A program made the translations under genes and the position numbers. Source: an uncultured Prevotella sp. (GTDB taxonomy: Bacteria > Bacteroidota > Bacteroidia > Bacteroidales > Bacteroidaceae). Taken from it: a stretch of 64,000 nt of DNA. Location: contig CAMVSV010000004.1 in the NCBI GenBank assembly GCA_947170265.1, forward strand, positions 1 to 64,000. The letters run 5' to 3'. Below the pieces are notes generated by a model. It worked only from the letters and a program-made list of their open reading frames with translations. It did no database searches and was not told the origin of the DNA. Positions 53,247 to 63,920 of the stretch are shown piece by piece; position 1 is the first letter of the stretch, and each line of letters starts with the position of its first letter.

Positions 53247-53362
53247 CATTTTTGGCATGAAATACTGAGGTTTTACATGATATGGCAACCTTGTATTTGA
53301 CGCATTGTAAAATATCTGACTTCAGACGAAACATGCAGGAGGCTTTGATGAAAATAAAAACA

Positions 53363-53405
53363 AAAAAGCCAAATACAAGCAGGTTAGGCTTGCATTTGGC
53401 TTTTT
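53363..53405 (-). terminator. Terminator of the ATP synthase operon
   Basis: The stem AAAAAGCCAAATACAAGC/GCTTGCATTTGGCTTTTT with a single mismatch and T run, 29 bases after the atpG stop. Confidence 0.9.
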
Positions 53406-53434
53406 AAAGTTTATGGTAAGCTCTGCGGGGGAAA

Positions 53435-54400
53435 TCAGTTGTTGACTGAGCCTCCCACAATATCGAGCAGTTCGTTGGTGATGGCTTGCTGACGCGACTT
53501 GTTATACTGCAGGTTGAGCTCACGCAACAGCTCGTCGGCATTGTCGGTAGCTGTCTGCATCGCCACCATGCGCGCGGCATGCTCAGAGGCATTGCTGTCG
53601 AGGGCTGCAGTGTAGAGCATGAGGTGAGCAAGCTTTGGAATGAGCTTTGAAAGAACAGTTTGCATGTCGGGCTCAACGATGAAGATGTCGGCAAGAGGCT
53701 TGACTTCTTCTTGTTGCCTTGCACTTTCCTGTTGGTTTTTCTTCAGGTATTCCTGTGCTTTCTTGGTGACGACATTCGACGTGAGATCACGCTCTTTGTC
53801 CTCATTAAGCTGCTCGCTGACGTCTATCGGCAGGAAGGTCTTGCGTGTGAGTATCTGACTGCCGGCACTCTTGAAGTGGTGGTAGATCATCTCCACACGG
53901 TCAATGTCACCATCGACATACTTTTGTCCGAGCTCACGGGCAATTTCTATGCACGAAGCCACATTGGGTTTGTCAGCCAATGCATTGAAGTCACCAGCTG
54001 TTTTATAACCAAGTTTAGCCACTTTCTCTGCTATCTTCCTTCCAATGGGGTAGACAATAATATTGTCGTTGCCAAGATGCTTGTATTCCTCAAGCACCTG
54101 TGTGGTAAGCTTAATCACGTTGGCATTGAAGCCGCCACACAACGAGCTGTTGGAACTGTAGACAACAAGAGCTATGCGTTTTACTGGCCGCTCCTGACTG
54201 AACACCGTTGTTGCATCTGCCTCACTGGCAAGGAAGGTCTTCAGGATATGCTCGAGCATGTTCTCATAGGGAAGCATGTTCTCAATCATCACCTGTGCAT
54301 GGTGGAGCTTTGACGATGCCACCATTTTCATGGCACTGGTTATCTTCCTTGTGCTATTGACGCTGGCTATGCGGTTTTTTATTTCTTTTAAACTTGGCAT
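53435..54400 (-). CDS. atpG: ATP synthase F1, gamma subunit
   Basis: 321 residues from the ATG at 54400 (MPSLKEIKNRIASVN), the usual N-terminus; the track's start at 54427 adds nine unrelated residues. The N-terminal STRKITSAMKMVASSKL and C-terminal ATDNADELLRELNLQYNKSRQQAIT helices that form the rotor shaft are both clear. It is somewhat longer than the E. coli form (about 287), with an insert around EKDRERDLTSN..KNQQESARQQEEVK typical of Bacteroidetes. It is the last gene of the operon. Confidence 0.95.
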   Translation of the reverse strand: MPSLKEIKNRIASVNSTRKITSAMKMVASSKLHHAQVMIENMLPYENMLEHILKTFLASEADATTVFSQERPVKRIALVVYSSNSSLCGGFNANVIKLTTQVLEEYKHLGNDNIIVYPIGRKIAEKVAKLGYKTAGDFNALADKPNVASCIEIARELGQKYVDGDIDRVEMIYHHFKSAGSQILTRKTFLPIDVSEQLNEDKERDLTSNVVTKKAQEYLKKNQQESARQQEEVKPLADIFIVEPDMQTVLSKLIPKLAHLMLYTAALDSNASEHAARMVAMQTATDNADELLRELNLQYNKSRQQAITNELLDIVGGSVNN

Positions 54401-54427
54401 GAATAATTGTCTGTTATCAATTATCAA

Positions 54428-56011
54428 TTACTTATACTGACCAGCAATGTCTGCCATTGTCTGTTCAACAATCTGTGTGGCCTCATCAGTGAGTTTACCA
54501 CTGCCAAGCTCTTCTATGACATCGGCATGGGCATTGCGCATCTTCTCAAGGAAGGTGTCCTGACACTCACGGACCTTGTCTACCGGAACATCGTGCATCA
54601 GACCATGAACTCCGCAATAGAGAATGGCAATCTGCTCACCCACAGGCATGGGGGAATACTGTGGCTGTATGAGCAGCTGGTTGTTCTTTCGTCCTCGGTC
54701 GAGTGTCATGGCTGTAACGGCATCCATGTCGCTTGAGAACTTTGAGAAGGCTTCAAGCTCACGATACTGTGCCTGGTCAATCTTCAGTGTTCCTGCCACT
54801 TTCTTCATGGACTTGATTTGTGCCGATCCTCCCACACGGGAAACGGAGATACCTACATTGATTGCGGGACGGAAGCCTTGATTGAAGAGGTCGGACTCAA
54901 GGTAGATCTGTCCGTCGGTGATGGAGATAACGTTTGTAGGGATGTATGCCGATACGTCGCCTGCCTGAGTCTCAATGATTGGCAGCGCGGTAAGCGAACC
55001 GCCTCCACGCACATGTCCCTTCATGCATGCAGGAAGGTCGTTCATCTGCTCTGCCACCTCCTGCTGCTCGTTGATCTTTGCTGCACGCTCCAACAAACGT
55101 GAGTGGAGATAGAACACGTCGCCGGGATATGCCTCACGTCCTGACGGACGGCGCAGGATAAGCGACACCTCACGGTAGGCTACAGCCTGCTTGGAGAGGT
55201 CGTCGTAGACCACAAGTGCGGGGAAGCCTCGGTCACGGAAATACTCACCGATGGCAGCACCGGCAAACGGTGCATAGTATTGCATGGCAGCAGGATCGGC
55301 TGCCGTGGCACTTACCACGATGGTATATGGAAGGGCACCATGCTCCTTTAGGCTCTGCACGAGAGCTGCAACGGTAGATGCCTTCTGACCTATTGCCACA
55401 TAGATGCAGTACACGGGCTGACCAGCGTCGTAGAAGCTTTTCTGGTTTATGATGGTGTCAACGGCAATGGCTGTCTTTCCTGTCTGACGGTCGCCGATGA
55501 TAAGCTCACGCTGTCCGCGTCCGATAGGTATCATTGAGTCAACGGCTTTGAGACCGGTCTGCAAAGGTTCCTTCACGGGTTGACGATAGATAACTCCTGG
55601 AGCCTTTCTGTCGAGTGGCATTTCGAAAGCATTGCTCAGGTCGATATCGCCCATGCCGTCAATGGCTTCGCCCAGAGGATTGATTACACGACCAAGCATG
55701 TTGTCGTTGACGCGTATGGAAGCAATGCGGTGGGTTCGTTTCACCACCTGTCCCTCCTTTATCCCCGCCGTGGGACCGAGAAGAATACAACCAACATTGT
55801 CTTCCTCAAGGTTCATTACGATTGCCATAGTGCCATTTTCAAACTCAAGCAGCTCGTTAGCTTCGGCGTTGCGAAGTCCATAGATACGCGCAACTCCGTC
55901 GCTGACAGTAAGCACGGTACCTACCTCATCGAACTTTTCCGCATCATTGATGCCTTGAAGCTGTTGCATCAGTACTTCTGACACTTCACTTGGTTTAATT
56001 TTATCTGACAT
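54428..56011 (-). CDS. atpA: ATP synthase F1, alpha subunit
   Basis: A 527-residue subunit. The Walker A motif is GDRQTGKTA, with the ATP-synthase alpha/beta signature nearby ([15 protein letters not shown]). It binds non-exchanging nucleotide and carries the regulatory role in the alpha3beta3 hexamer. The gene ends 27 bases before atpG. Confidence 0.97.
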   Translation of the reverse strand: MSDKIKPSEVSEVLMQQLQGINDAEKFDEVGTVLTVSDGVARIYGLRNAEANELLEFENGTMAIVMNLEEDNVGCILLGPTAGIKEGQVVKRTHRIASIRVNDNMLGRVINPLGEAIDGMGDIDLSNAFEMPLDRKAPGVIYRQPVKEPLQTGLKAVDSMIPIGRGQRELIIGDRQTGKTAIAVDTIINQKSFYDAGQPVYCIYVAIGQKASTVAALVQSLKEHGALPYTIVVSATAADPAAMQYYAPFAGAAIGEYFRDRGFPALVVYDDLSKQAVAYREVSLILRRPSGREAYPGDVFYLHSRLLERAAKINEQQEVAEQMNDLPACMKGHVRGGGSLTALPIIETQAGDVSAYIPTNVISITDGQIYLESDLFNQGFRPAINVGISVSRVGGSAQIKSMKKVAGTLKIDQAQYRELEAFSKFSSDMDAVTAMTLDRGRKNNQLLIQPQYSPMPVGEQIAILYCGVHGLMHDVPVDKVRECQDTFLEKMRNAHADVIEELGSGKLTDEATQIVEQTMADIAGQYK

Positions 56012-56064
56012 TACTATTGTTTTAATTAATTACGATTTGAAGAACTTGGTTTTGTCCTTATTCT

Positions 56065-56625
56065 TTATTTCTTCAGCTCTGTTTCTATCAACTTCAGCTT
56101 GTTTCTTACACTTGCATCCATTCGATATGTTCCGTACTCAAGGATAAATCCACCAATTATGTCTGGATTTACCTCTGTCTGGAACTCAACAGACCCCTTT
56201 GTCTTACTTTCCACCATCTGCTTCATCTTCTGCTCGGTGGCAGCTGACACGGCAGCAGCGGTGATGAGTCTACCGCGGATGATGTTCTTCTGTTGGCGGT
56301 AAAGCGTGATATACGAATTTGCCATGAACTGCAGTGCATCCTCCCTACCCTCTTCAAGTACGATGTGAATGAAACGCTTTGTAAGGTCAGACACCTCTTG
56401 AGTGGTTCCTTCTTTAAGAATTCTTCCACAAGCCGTTGCCAGCAGCGCTTCTTTCTTGTCCTTTGCGAGCATGGGGTTGTCTATCGTAAACCGCAGTTCG
56501 GGTATGCTCAGGTAGCTTTGTGAAAGCATCTGCATCTCAGCATACACCGTGGCTTCCTGTTTTGCCTGTAAGGCACTTTTAAGCAGTGCCCTGGCATAAC
56601 GAACCGATATTACACCTATGTCCAT
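56065..56625 (-). CDS. atpH: ATP synthase F1, delta subunit
   Basis: A 186-residue OSCP/delta-family protein joining F1 to the b-subunit stator. Visible are the N-terminal helical domain (ISVRYARALLKSALQ) and the C-terminal VNPDIIGGFILEYGTYRMDASV motif. Only six bases separate it from atpF. Confidence 0.93.
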   Translation of the reverse strand: MDIGVISVRYARALLKSALQAKQEATVYAEMQMLSQSYLSIPELRFTIDNPMLAKDKKEALLATACGRILKEGTTQEVSDLTKRFIHIVLEEGREDALQFMANSYITLYRQQKNIIRGRLITAAAVSAATEQKMKQMVESKTKGSVEFQTEVNPDIIGGFILEYGTYRMDASVRNKLKLIETELKK

Positions 56626-56631
56626 AAACGA

Positions 56632-57156
56632 TTATTTGTTCTTGTTGTCAACAGAGATTTCATCCAACAGTCTGTCAATCATTTCCATTTGTGCGGCATC
56701 AGAGGATAGCTTCTCGCGGAGGATTTTTTCTGCTATCTGAACGGAAAGCTCTGCCACCTGTGAGCGTATCTCCCTCATGGCATTTCGCTTTTCGCCTTCT
56801 ATCTGCGCCTTGGCGTCTTCCAACAACCGGGCAGTTTCCTCGCGAGCCTTTCCTTGAGCATTCTCCACTATGGCATCACGCGTCTGTGTGGCCTCTTTCA
56901 ATATCAAGGCTTGCTTTTCGCGTGCTTCCTGGAGAATTGCCTCACCCTCCTGCTTAATATTTTCCAGTCGCTCTGAGGCCTCGTGGGCTTTCTTCAGGCT
57001 CTCGTCAATATAGTTTTTCCTTTCAGTCACCATGTTGGTGATAGCAGGGAAACCATATTTGGCAAGGATGAAGAAAACCACCAAGAACGCCAAAAGCATC
57101 CAGAACAATAGTCCCAGGTCTGGTGTAAGGATTGCTGGCAGTTTACTGAAATCCAT
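56632..57156 (-). CDS. atpF: ATP synthase F0, b subunit
   Basis: A 174-residue stator protein. There is one N-terminal membrane helix (LLFWMLLAFLVVFFILAKYGFPAI) and then a long charged coiled coil (about 40-160) that dimerises along the outside of F1. Confidence 0.93.
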   Translation of the reverse strand: MDFSKLPAILTPDLGLLFWMLLAFLVVFFILAKYGFPAITNMVTERKNYIDESLKKAHEASERLENIKQEGEAILQEAREKQALILKEATQTRDAIVENAQGKAREETARLLEDAKAQIEGEKRNAMREIRSQVAELSVQIAEKILREKLSSDAAQMEMIDRLLDEISVDNKNK

Positions 57157-57198
57157 CTATTTATCTTTTTTACTATTAACTATCTTTTCCTGCTATTC

Positions 57199-57438
57199 TT
57201 AAATCAAGAATGCACAAGCTGCAATGGCAAACAGAGCACAACCCTCAACGAATGCCGAGGTAAGAATCATGTTTGTCTGGATTTTGCCGGTAGCTTCTGG
57301 CTGGCGTGCGATGGCGTCCATAGCACTTCCGCCAATCTTACCTATACCCAAACCTGCACCAATTGTTGCAATACCTGCACCGAGACCGCAGCCCAGCTGT
57401 GCCAGACCTTCAGCAGCCAATAATGTTGAAATAATCAT
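57199..57438 (-). CDS. atpE: ATP synthase F0, c subunit
   Basis: 79 residues from ATG 57438 (MIISTLLAAEGLAQLG); the longer ORF start is unlikely because it adds non-membrane sequence. The two helices are joined by the ARQPEA loop. The ion-binding carboxylate is Glu in SAFVEGCALF. That glutamate is followed by Gly rather than the Ser/Thr and later Tyr of sodium-binding rings, so a proton ring is the likelier reading. Confidence 0.95.
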   Translation of the reverse strand: MIISTLLAAEGLAQLGCGLGAGIATIGAGLGIGKIGGSAMDAIARQPEATGKIQTNMILTSAFVEGCALFAIAACAFLI

Positions 57439-57487
57439 AGTTGTAAATGTTTTTGAATTATTAATTAATGATATTGTTCTTATTTTG

Positions 57488-58537
57488 TCACTCTGCACCG
57501 TGCTCTTTATGTGCCAATCCAATGAACACTGCGCTGAGCATGGTAAACACATACGCCTGTACGAAAGCTACAAGCAGTTCCAAGAGATTCATGAACAGCA
57601 GCATGATGATGCTGAAAGTGTTCAGACCCAGTCCAAATCCTACTCCCATAGACCAGCCGAGGAATATCACGCATGTGAAACTAAGCATCACTGCATGGCC
57701 CGCCATCATATTTGCAAAGAGACGAATCATCAGTGCAAATGGCTTGGTAAATACTCCGAAGAGTTCTATGAGCGGCATTACCGGTGCCGGATAGGCTTTA
57801 AGGAACAGGGGCACATCAGGCCAGAATATCTCCTTCCAATACTCTTTGTTTGCAAAGATGTTTATTGCCAACATGGTGCAAACAGCAAGAAACAGTGTGA
57901 TGTTGATGTTTCCAGTTACATTTGCTCCACCGGGGAATATAGGAATGAGTCCAACCAGGTTTGTTGTGAAGATGAAAAAGAATACAGTGAGCAGATAGGG
58001 AGCATAAGGCTTGTAGTGCTTTTCACCTATTGACGACTTTATCACATCGTCGTGAATCATCATCACAAACATCTCCATCATACCAACAAAGCCTCCTGGC
58101 GCATCGCTCTTCTCATCATGCTTCTTATACCAACGGGCACAAGAAAGGAACACAGTAATAAGTATGGCTACTACTATCCATATCTGTGCCACGGCTTTGG
58201 TGATGCTCAGGTCAAGGGGACGTTTTGCGCTTCCGTCTGCCATCTTCTCATAGATCTTCCCATGGTGCTCCTCACTGAAGAAAAAGCCATCTGGCAGGCT
58301 ATGAGCCGTACAGAAATGCCATTCTCCCGTATTCCCACTGCGAATGATAATTGGCAACGGTATGCTCAGATGCTTTCCCTGATAAGAAGCTATATGCCAT
58401 TCGTAGGAGTCAGCCAAGTGCTCCAGAACTATTTCGGGAATGTTTATCTGTTCGCCCTCTTTTGCTTCTTCTGCACTCATGACCATCGGCACGAATGCAA
58501 CCATCAGTAGAAGGATTATCGATTTTATTCTATTCAT
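57488..58537 (-). CDS. atpB: ATP synthase F0, a subunit with exported N-terminal extension
   Basis: A 349-residue membrane protein. The conserved arginine helix is FALMIRLFANMMAGH, and the other helices carry TNLVGLIPIFPGGANVTGN. It is about 80 residues longer than E. coli subunit a because of an N-terminal stretch beginning with a signal-peptide-like segment (SIILLLMVAFVPMVMSAEEA) and a periplasmic region of about 100 residues. Such extensions occur in other Bacteroidetes. Confidence 0.95.
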   Translation of the reverse strand: MNRIKSIILLLMVAFVPMVMSAEEAKEGEQINIPEIVLEHLADSYEWHIASYQGKHLSIPLPIIIRSGNTGEWHFCTAHSLPDGFFFSEEHHGKIYEKMADGSAKRPLDLSITKAVAQIWIVVAILITVFLSCARWYKKHDEKSDAPGGFVGMMEMFVMMIHDDVIKSSIGEKHYKPYAPYLLTVFFFIFTTNLVGLIPIFPGGANVTGNINITLFLAVCTMLAINIFANKEYWKEIFWPDVPLFLKAYPAPVMPLIELFGVFTKPFALMIRLFANMMAGHAVMLSFTCVIFLGWSMGVGFGLGLNTFSIIMLLFMNLLELLVAFVQAYVFTMLSAVFIGLAHKEHGAE

Positions 58538-58566
58538 TACTTATAATGTTACATCATTTGTATCCG

Positions 58567-58962
58567 TCACGAACGGTTAGACACTTTTGCAAAAAATATA
58601 GAATGGTGAGTCAACGATACCAGATAGAAAACCATGAACACAAGAAAGAACACCAACATGTTACTCCTGCCCATGATGAGATAATATACAAACATCACTG
58701 CAAGGGCAAGAAGCAGACGGAATCCAGATGCTGCGGTATAATATGTGGGCAACTGGTCTGCATTGTTCTTCGCAATTCTCTTCCAAACCAGCCCGGCTAC
58801 CACACTCACCGCAAGCGTAAACAAGGCACTAACTATGACGGGAGTCACAATCTCATGGATGCTCCATGCGTTTGCTACGAGCAAAGCCACGAGAAACAGC
58901 GCCACAACAAACATCAGCTGTTGCTTTAAGTATTGTTTGCTAATCCTGTCTGTATCTGTCAT
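58567..58962 (-). CDS. AtpI-like small membrane protein of the ATP synthase operon
   Basis: A 131-residue protein with four hydrophobic helices (LMFVVALFLVALLVANAW, VIVSALFTLAVSVVAGLVW, LLLALAVMFVYYLIM, MLVFFLVFMVFYLVSL). Position between atpC and atpB, where many operons hold atpI, makes it the likely assembly factor for the c ring, but sequence likeness to AtpI is weak. Confidence 0.75.
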   Translation of the reverse strand: MTDTDRISKQYLKQQLMFVVALFLVALLVANAWSIHEIVTPVIVSALFTLAVSVVAGLVWKRIAKNNADQLPTYYTAASGFRLLLALAVMFVYYLIMGRSNMLVFFLVFMVFYLVSLTHHSIFFAKVSNRS

Positions 58963-59013
58963 TTATATATTCGTTTCTATTGTGCTTCAGCCCTTTTCTG
59001 CCACCTTCTGTGT

Positions 59014-59259
59014 TTAAAGCTCAACACATAGACTCACTTTGTTTTTCTGCACTTCAACAAATCCTCCGAGAATGTCGAAACTGTTCAGCTCACCATCAAC
59101 GGTTTTATAGTCCACGCTCCCTTTCTCCAGAGAAGAAATAATTGGAGCGTGGTCAATGAGAATCTCAAACCGTCCGAGAGAACCAGGCACAGTAACGCTT
59201 TCCACGCTACCGTTAAAAACGATCTTCTCTGGAGAAACGATTTTCAAGTTTAAACTCAT
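59014..59259 (-). CDS. atpC: ATP synthase F1, epsilon subunit, short form
   Basis: 81 residues: only the N-terminal beta-sandwich domain (LKIVSPEKIVFNG, SLGRFEILIDHAPIISSL). The C-terminal helical hairpin, present in E. coli and able to inhibit ATP hydrolysis, is absent. The reading frame ends cleanly with SLCVEL and a stop, so this is not a truncation by mutation that I can see; a short epsilon is usual in this phylum. It lies 18 bases after atpD. Confidence 0.92.
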   Translation of the reverse strand: MSLNLKIVSPEKIVFNGSVESVTVPGSLGRFEILIDHAPIISSLEKGSVDYKTVDGELNSFDILGGFVEVQKNKVSLCVEL

Positions 59260-59277
59260 GTCTTTCCTTTTACTTTA

Positions 59278-60810
<1,533 letters not shown>

Positions 60811-60912
60811 TTATGTTTTAATATGATTCTTAATAAGTCTGTTTCTATATTCCTCTGCCGTTAGCCAAGCTGCCAACCTTTACAATATAGGGAGAATGGC
60901 AGCGAACATTCA

Positions 60913-61890
60913 CTAAATGCTAAGCTCGTCAAGCACTTTAATCAACTTCTTGTCAAACGGCTTGTCGCTGCGTATGGCTTCAGAGAGCGGCACATAAACT
61001 ACTTCGTTGTTTCTCACGCCGACCATGATATTGCGTTGCCCCTGAAGAATGGCTTCTATGGCACCCACTCCTGTACGGCTGGCAAGTATGCGGTCGCGAG
61101 CAGTAGGACGACCGCCACGCTGCAAGTGTCCGAGGATAGACACCCTTACGTCGTAATCAGGGAACTCCTTCTTTACACGGTCTGCATAGTAGAGCGCACC
61201 GCACTTCGGACTCTCCGACACTATCACGATGCAACTCTTCTTTGACTTGCGTATGCCTCGTTCCATAAACCTTGACAACTGGTCCACATTGGTAGAATCC
61301 TCCGGAATGATAGCAGCCTCGGCACCGCATGCTATAGCACTATTCTGTGCCAGGAAACCAGCGTCCCTGCCCATCACCTCAATGAAGAATATCCTCTCAT
61401 GGCTCTGAGCTGTGTCTCGTATGCGGTCCACGCATTCCATGATGGTGTTCATCGTGGTATCATAGCCTATAGTATTATCTGTACCATAAAGGTCGTTATC
61501 TATCGTTCCCGGCAATCCAATACAGCAGACATCATATTCCTGGGCAAAAGTCATGGCACCTGTAAGCGAACCGTTACCTCCTATCACAACGAGAGCATCT
61601 ATCTCTTCCCGCTGCATATTCTCATAGGCTTTGGCTCTACCCTCTTCCGTGCAAAACTCCGCCGAACGAGCTGTCTTGAGTATCGTGCCTCCGCGGCGCA
61701 CTATTCCACTCACGTCCTCCGTGGTAAATGGTCTTATCTCACCTTGCACCAAGCCGTCATACCCACGATATATAGCCTTGATGTTAAAGCCATTGTATAT
61801 TCCCGCACGCGTCACGGCACGAATGGCAGCATTCATTCCCGGCGCATCGCCTCCGGAAGTAAGCACTCCAATTGTCTTTATTTTAGCCAT
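60913..61890 (-). CDS. pfkA: 6-phosphofructokinase, ATP-type framework with Asn at the metal site
   Basis: A 325-residue PfkA protein. [16 protein letters not shown], the catalytic PGTIDND (Asp131) and MGRDAGFLA are all present. The segment that reads GGDGS in most ATP-dependent enzymes here reads [11 protein letters not shown], with Asn106 where E. coli has the magnesium-binding Asp103. The residue that separates ATP- from PPi-dependent enzymes (Gly after that position) is the ATP type. Activity may be altered, or another paralog may carry the main flux. A -7 box at 61947-61954 precedes it. Confidence 0.93.
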   Translation of the reverse strand: MAKIKTIGVLTSGGDAPGMNAAIRAVTRAGIYNGFNIKAIYRGYDGLVQGEIRPFTTEDVSGIVRRGGTILKTARSAEFCTEEGRAKAYENMQREEIDALVVIGGNGSLTGAMTFAQEYDVCCIGLPGTIDNDLYGTDNTIGYDTTMNTIMECVDRIRDTAQSHERIFFIEVMGRDAGFLAQNSAIACGAEAAIIPEDSTNVDQLSRFMERGIRKSKKSCIVIVSESPKCGALYYADRVKKEFPDYDVRVSILGHLQRGGRPTARDRILASRTGVGAIEAILQGQRNIMVGVRNNEVVYVPLSEAIRSDKPFDKKLIKVLDELSI

Positions 61891-61946
61891 ATTTAATCTT
61901 ATATAAAGTTAACTTTTCTCCTATCTACCGTATTAGAAATCTTTCG

Positions 61947-61954
61947 CAAAGATA
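61947..61954 (-). promoter_or_regulatory. -7 box of pfkA
   Basis: TATCTTTG on the minus strand, with GTTG (one mismatch) 20 bases upstream at 61975-61978, about 57 bases before the ATG. Confidence 0.65.
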
Positions 61955-62028
61955 CGGTATTTTTCTTTTACCAACAACTTACCATGGAGTTTTTTTCCTA
62001 CGCACTGTCAAGAATTGAAAGTTTTTAG

Positions 62029-62036
62029 TATTTTTG
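62029..62036 (+). promoter_or_regulatory. -7 box directly before the first glycosyltransferase
   Basis: TATTTTTG, ending four bases before the ATG at 62041, so the transcript may be leaderless. The upstream -33 box is weak. Confidence 0.5.
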
Positions 62037-62040
62037 CACC

Positions 62041-62979
62041 ATGAAGTTGTCAGTAATAATCCCGGCGTACAATGCAAAATCAACCATTGAGCGATGCATC
62101 AATGGTATAGTGAGCCAACTACCACGCGACTGTGAGGTGATAGTCGTGGACGACGGCTCTACTGATGCAACAGGCAACATCATTGACAAGCTGGCAGAAA
62201 GCCACGAACAGGTCGTGGTCATGCACACAACCAACCACGGACCGAGCGTTGCACGCAACAAGGCGCTCGATATTGCCAAGGGAGACTACATTACCTTTGC
62301 CGACAGCGACGACACTATAGCCCCCCATACATTGGAATATGCCTTGGACACCATGCAGCAACATCCAGAATATGACATACTCGAATACCCAACCCATGTA
62401 GACAGAGGCACCGAGGGGCAATACGACGTATCATTCTCCGACTGCGCCTACCACTCATTCGCAGAATACTGGCTTAAGCTTCAGGGGTACAACCACTCAT
62501 ACGTTTGGAATAAGCTATATAAACGCGAACTGTTCAAAAACATCCGCTTCACGCCTGGGTACATCTTTGAAGACCTCTGGATACAACCTCTTCTCATGAA
62601 GAGAGCCTCCATCATTGCCACCACTTCAAAAGGATGCTACCTCTACAGCTACAACCCCGACGGACTATCCCACAATCTTGATGCCGCACAGCTCGAGATG
62701 GCAGTGAGGGCACATGCTCACACCCTAAGCGAGCTGTCAGCCACCCACTCAGACAATCCTCATTTCTGCACCTATTACCTTAAAGCAGTAAACATACAGA
62801 TTGACCTCTATTCCGCAACCGGCAATATCATTCTCGACTGTCACCCCATTCCATGGAGTTATATTAAGCAAATCACAGGTAAAGCCCTTATTAAAGCAAT
62901 AATCCTTAAACTGTTGGGGCTAAAAATGTTATGTAAAATCATTAATCTAACACATAAAACAACGAATGCCACTCATTAG
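62041..62979 (+). CDS. Family 2 glycosyltransferase
   Basis: A 312-residue GT-A fold enzyme. LSVIIPAYNAKSTIERCI starts the nucleotide-sugar domain; VVDDGSTD and the metal-binding DSDD (FADSDDTIAP) follow, and the FEDLWIQPLL segment gives the ED motif of the catalytic base region. Donor and acceptor are unknown; a surface polysaccharide or lipopolysaccharide role is likely. It overlaps the next gene by 14 bases. Confidence 0.9.
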   Translation: MKLSVIIPAYNAKSTIERCINGIVSQLPRDCEVIVVDDGSTDATGNIIDKLAESHEQVVVMHTTNHGPSVARNKALDIAKGDYITFADSDDTIAPHTLEYALDTMQQHPEYDILEYPTHVDRGTEGQYDVSFSDCAYHSFAEYWLKLQGYNHSYVWNKLYKRELFKNIRFTPGYIFEDLWIQPLLMKRASIIATTSKGCYLYSYNPDGLSHNLDAAQLEMAVRAHAHTLSELSATHSDNPHFCTYYLKAVNIQIDLYSATGNIILDCHPIPWSYIKQITGKALIKAIILKLLGLKMLCKIINLTHKTTNATH

Positions 62980-63916
62980 CTTCATCATTCCATCGTTCAA
63001 CCTTCCCTCCGATTACCTTTTGGAGTGCGTCAAGAGTATCCTGGCTCTCCCTCTCTCGGAGCAGGAACGAGAAATAATACTCATCGATGATGGTTCAGAC
63101 ACAAACCAGCTTGAGAGCCTTGGTGACCTCAAGAACCAAGTCCTATTCATAAGACAGAAAAACAGTGGACTAAGTGCTGCACGAAACAGAGGAATAGAAC
63201 TCTGCACAGGAAGGTTCATTCAGTTTGTCGACGGCGACGACGCTCTCGTGAAAGAAGCCTATGCCCACTGCATTGACATTATAAAGAATGACAGCGATGC
63301 CGATTTTATCAAGTTCCAGATGACAAGCAACAAGCCTTCCGCCACATCGCTGCATGACGACCATCCCGTGGCAGGCACCACCTACATGCGCCATAACAAC
63401 CTTCAAGCCAGTGCATGCTCTTACCTGTTCAAGAAAAGCATACTCGGAGAGCTGCGGTTCACCAACGGCATCTACCACGAAGACGAGGAGTTCACCCCAC
63501 TGCTTATGATACGTTCCGAGCGACTCATTGCCACCAACGCACCAGCCTACAGCTACAGAAAGCGTCCCAACTCCATTACGCAGAGCATAGATACGAGCAC
63601 CATCCTCAAACGCCTTGACGACAAGCAGCAGGTACTCCTGCGTCTTTACGACATAGCGTGCCACCAGCACACCGACAGTCGCACGGCACTCCTCAGAAGG
63701 GTCTATCAGTTGGAGATGGACTATATATATAATGTGATTACCGACACTCGTTCCTCGCAACAACTCGAGCAACGCATAGCCGCCCTTAGCAACGCCGGTC
63801 TCTTCCCTCTTGCCAAAGCTAACTACACAAGCAAGTACAAATGGTTCCGCAGAATGTCAAAAAGCAAGGCAGGCAGACATATCCTGCTCGCCACCCTGCC
63901 CCATCTCAAAGCATGA
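62966..63916 (+). CDS. Family 2 glycosyltransferase
   Basis: A 316-residue enzyme of the same family as its neighbour. SFIIPSFNLPSDYLLEC, LIDDGSDTN, the metal-binding DGDD (FVDGDDALV) and YHEDEEFTPLL are visible. Overlap with the first gene and the third gene only four bases after its stop indicate one operon. Confidence 0.9.
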   Translation: MPLISFIIPSFNLPSDYLLECVKSILALPLSEQEREIILIDDGSDTNQLESLGDLKNQVLFIRQKNSGLSAARNRGIELCTGRFIQFVDGDDALVKEAYAHCIDIIKNDSDADFIKFQMTSNKPSATSLHDDHPVAGTTYMRHNNLQASACSYLFKKSILGELRFTNGIYHEDEEFTPLLMIRSERLIATNAPAYSYRKRPNSITQSIDTSTILKRLDDKQQVLLRLYDIACHQHTDSRTALLRRVYQLEMDYIYNVITDTRSSQQLEQRIAALSNAGLFPLAKANYTSKYKWFRRMSKSKAGRHILLATLPHLKA

Positions 63917-63920
63917 CGAC

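Noticed and set aside
52978-53268. 96-residue plus-strand ORF MKQLTNVNEKHSPHSEKTKE...
   Set aside because: It reads through the MITE-like repeat copy C; its sequence is explained by the hairpin repeats and no coding pattern is evident.
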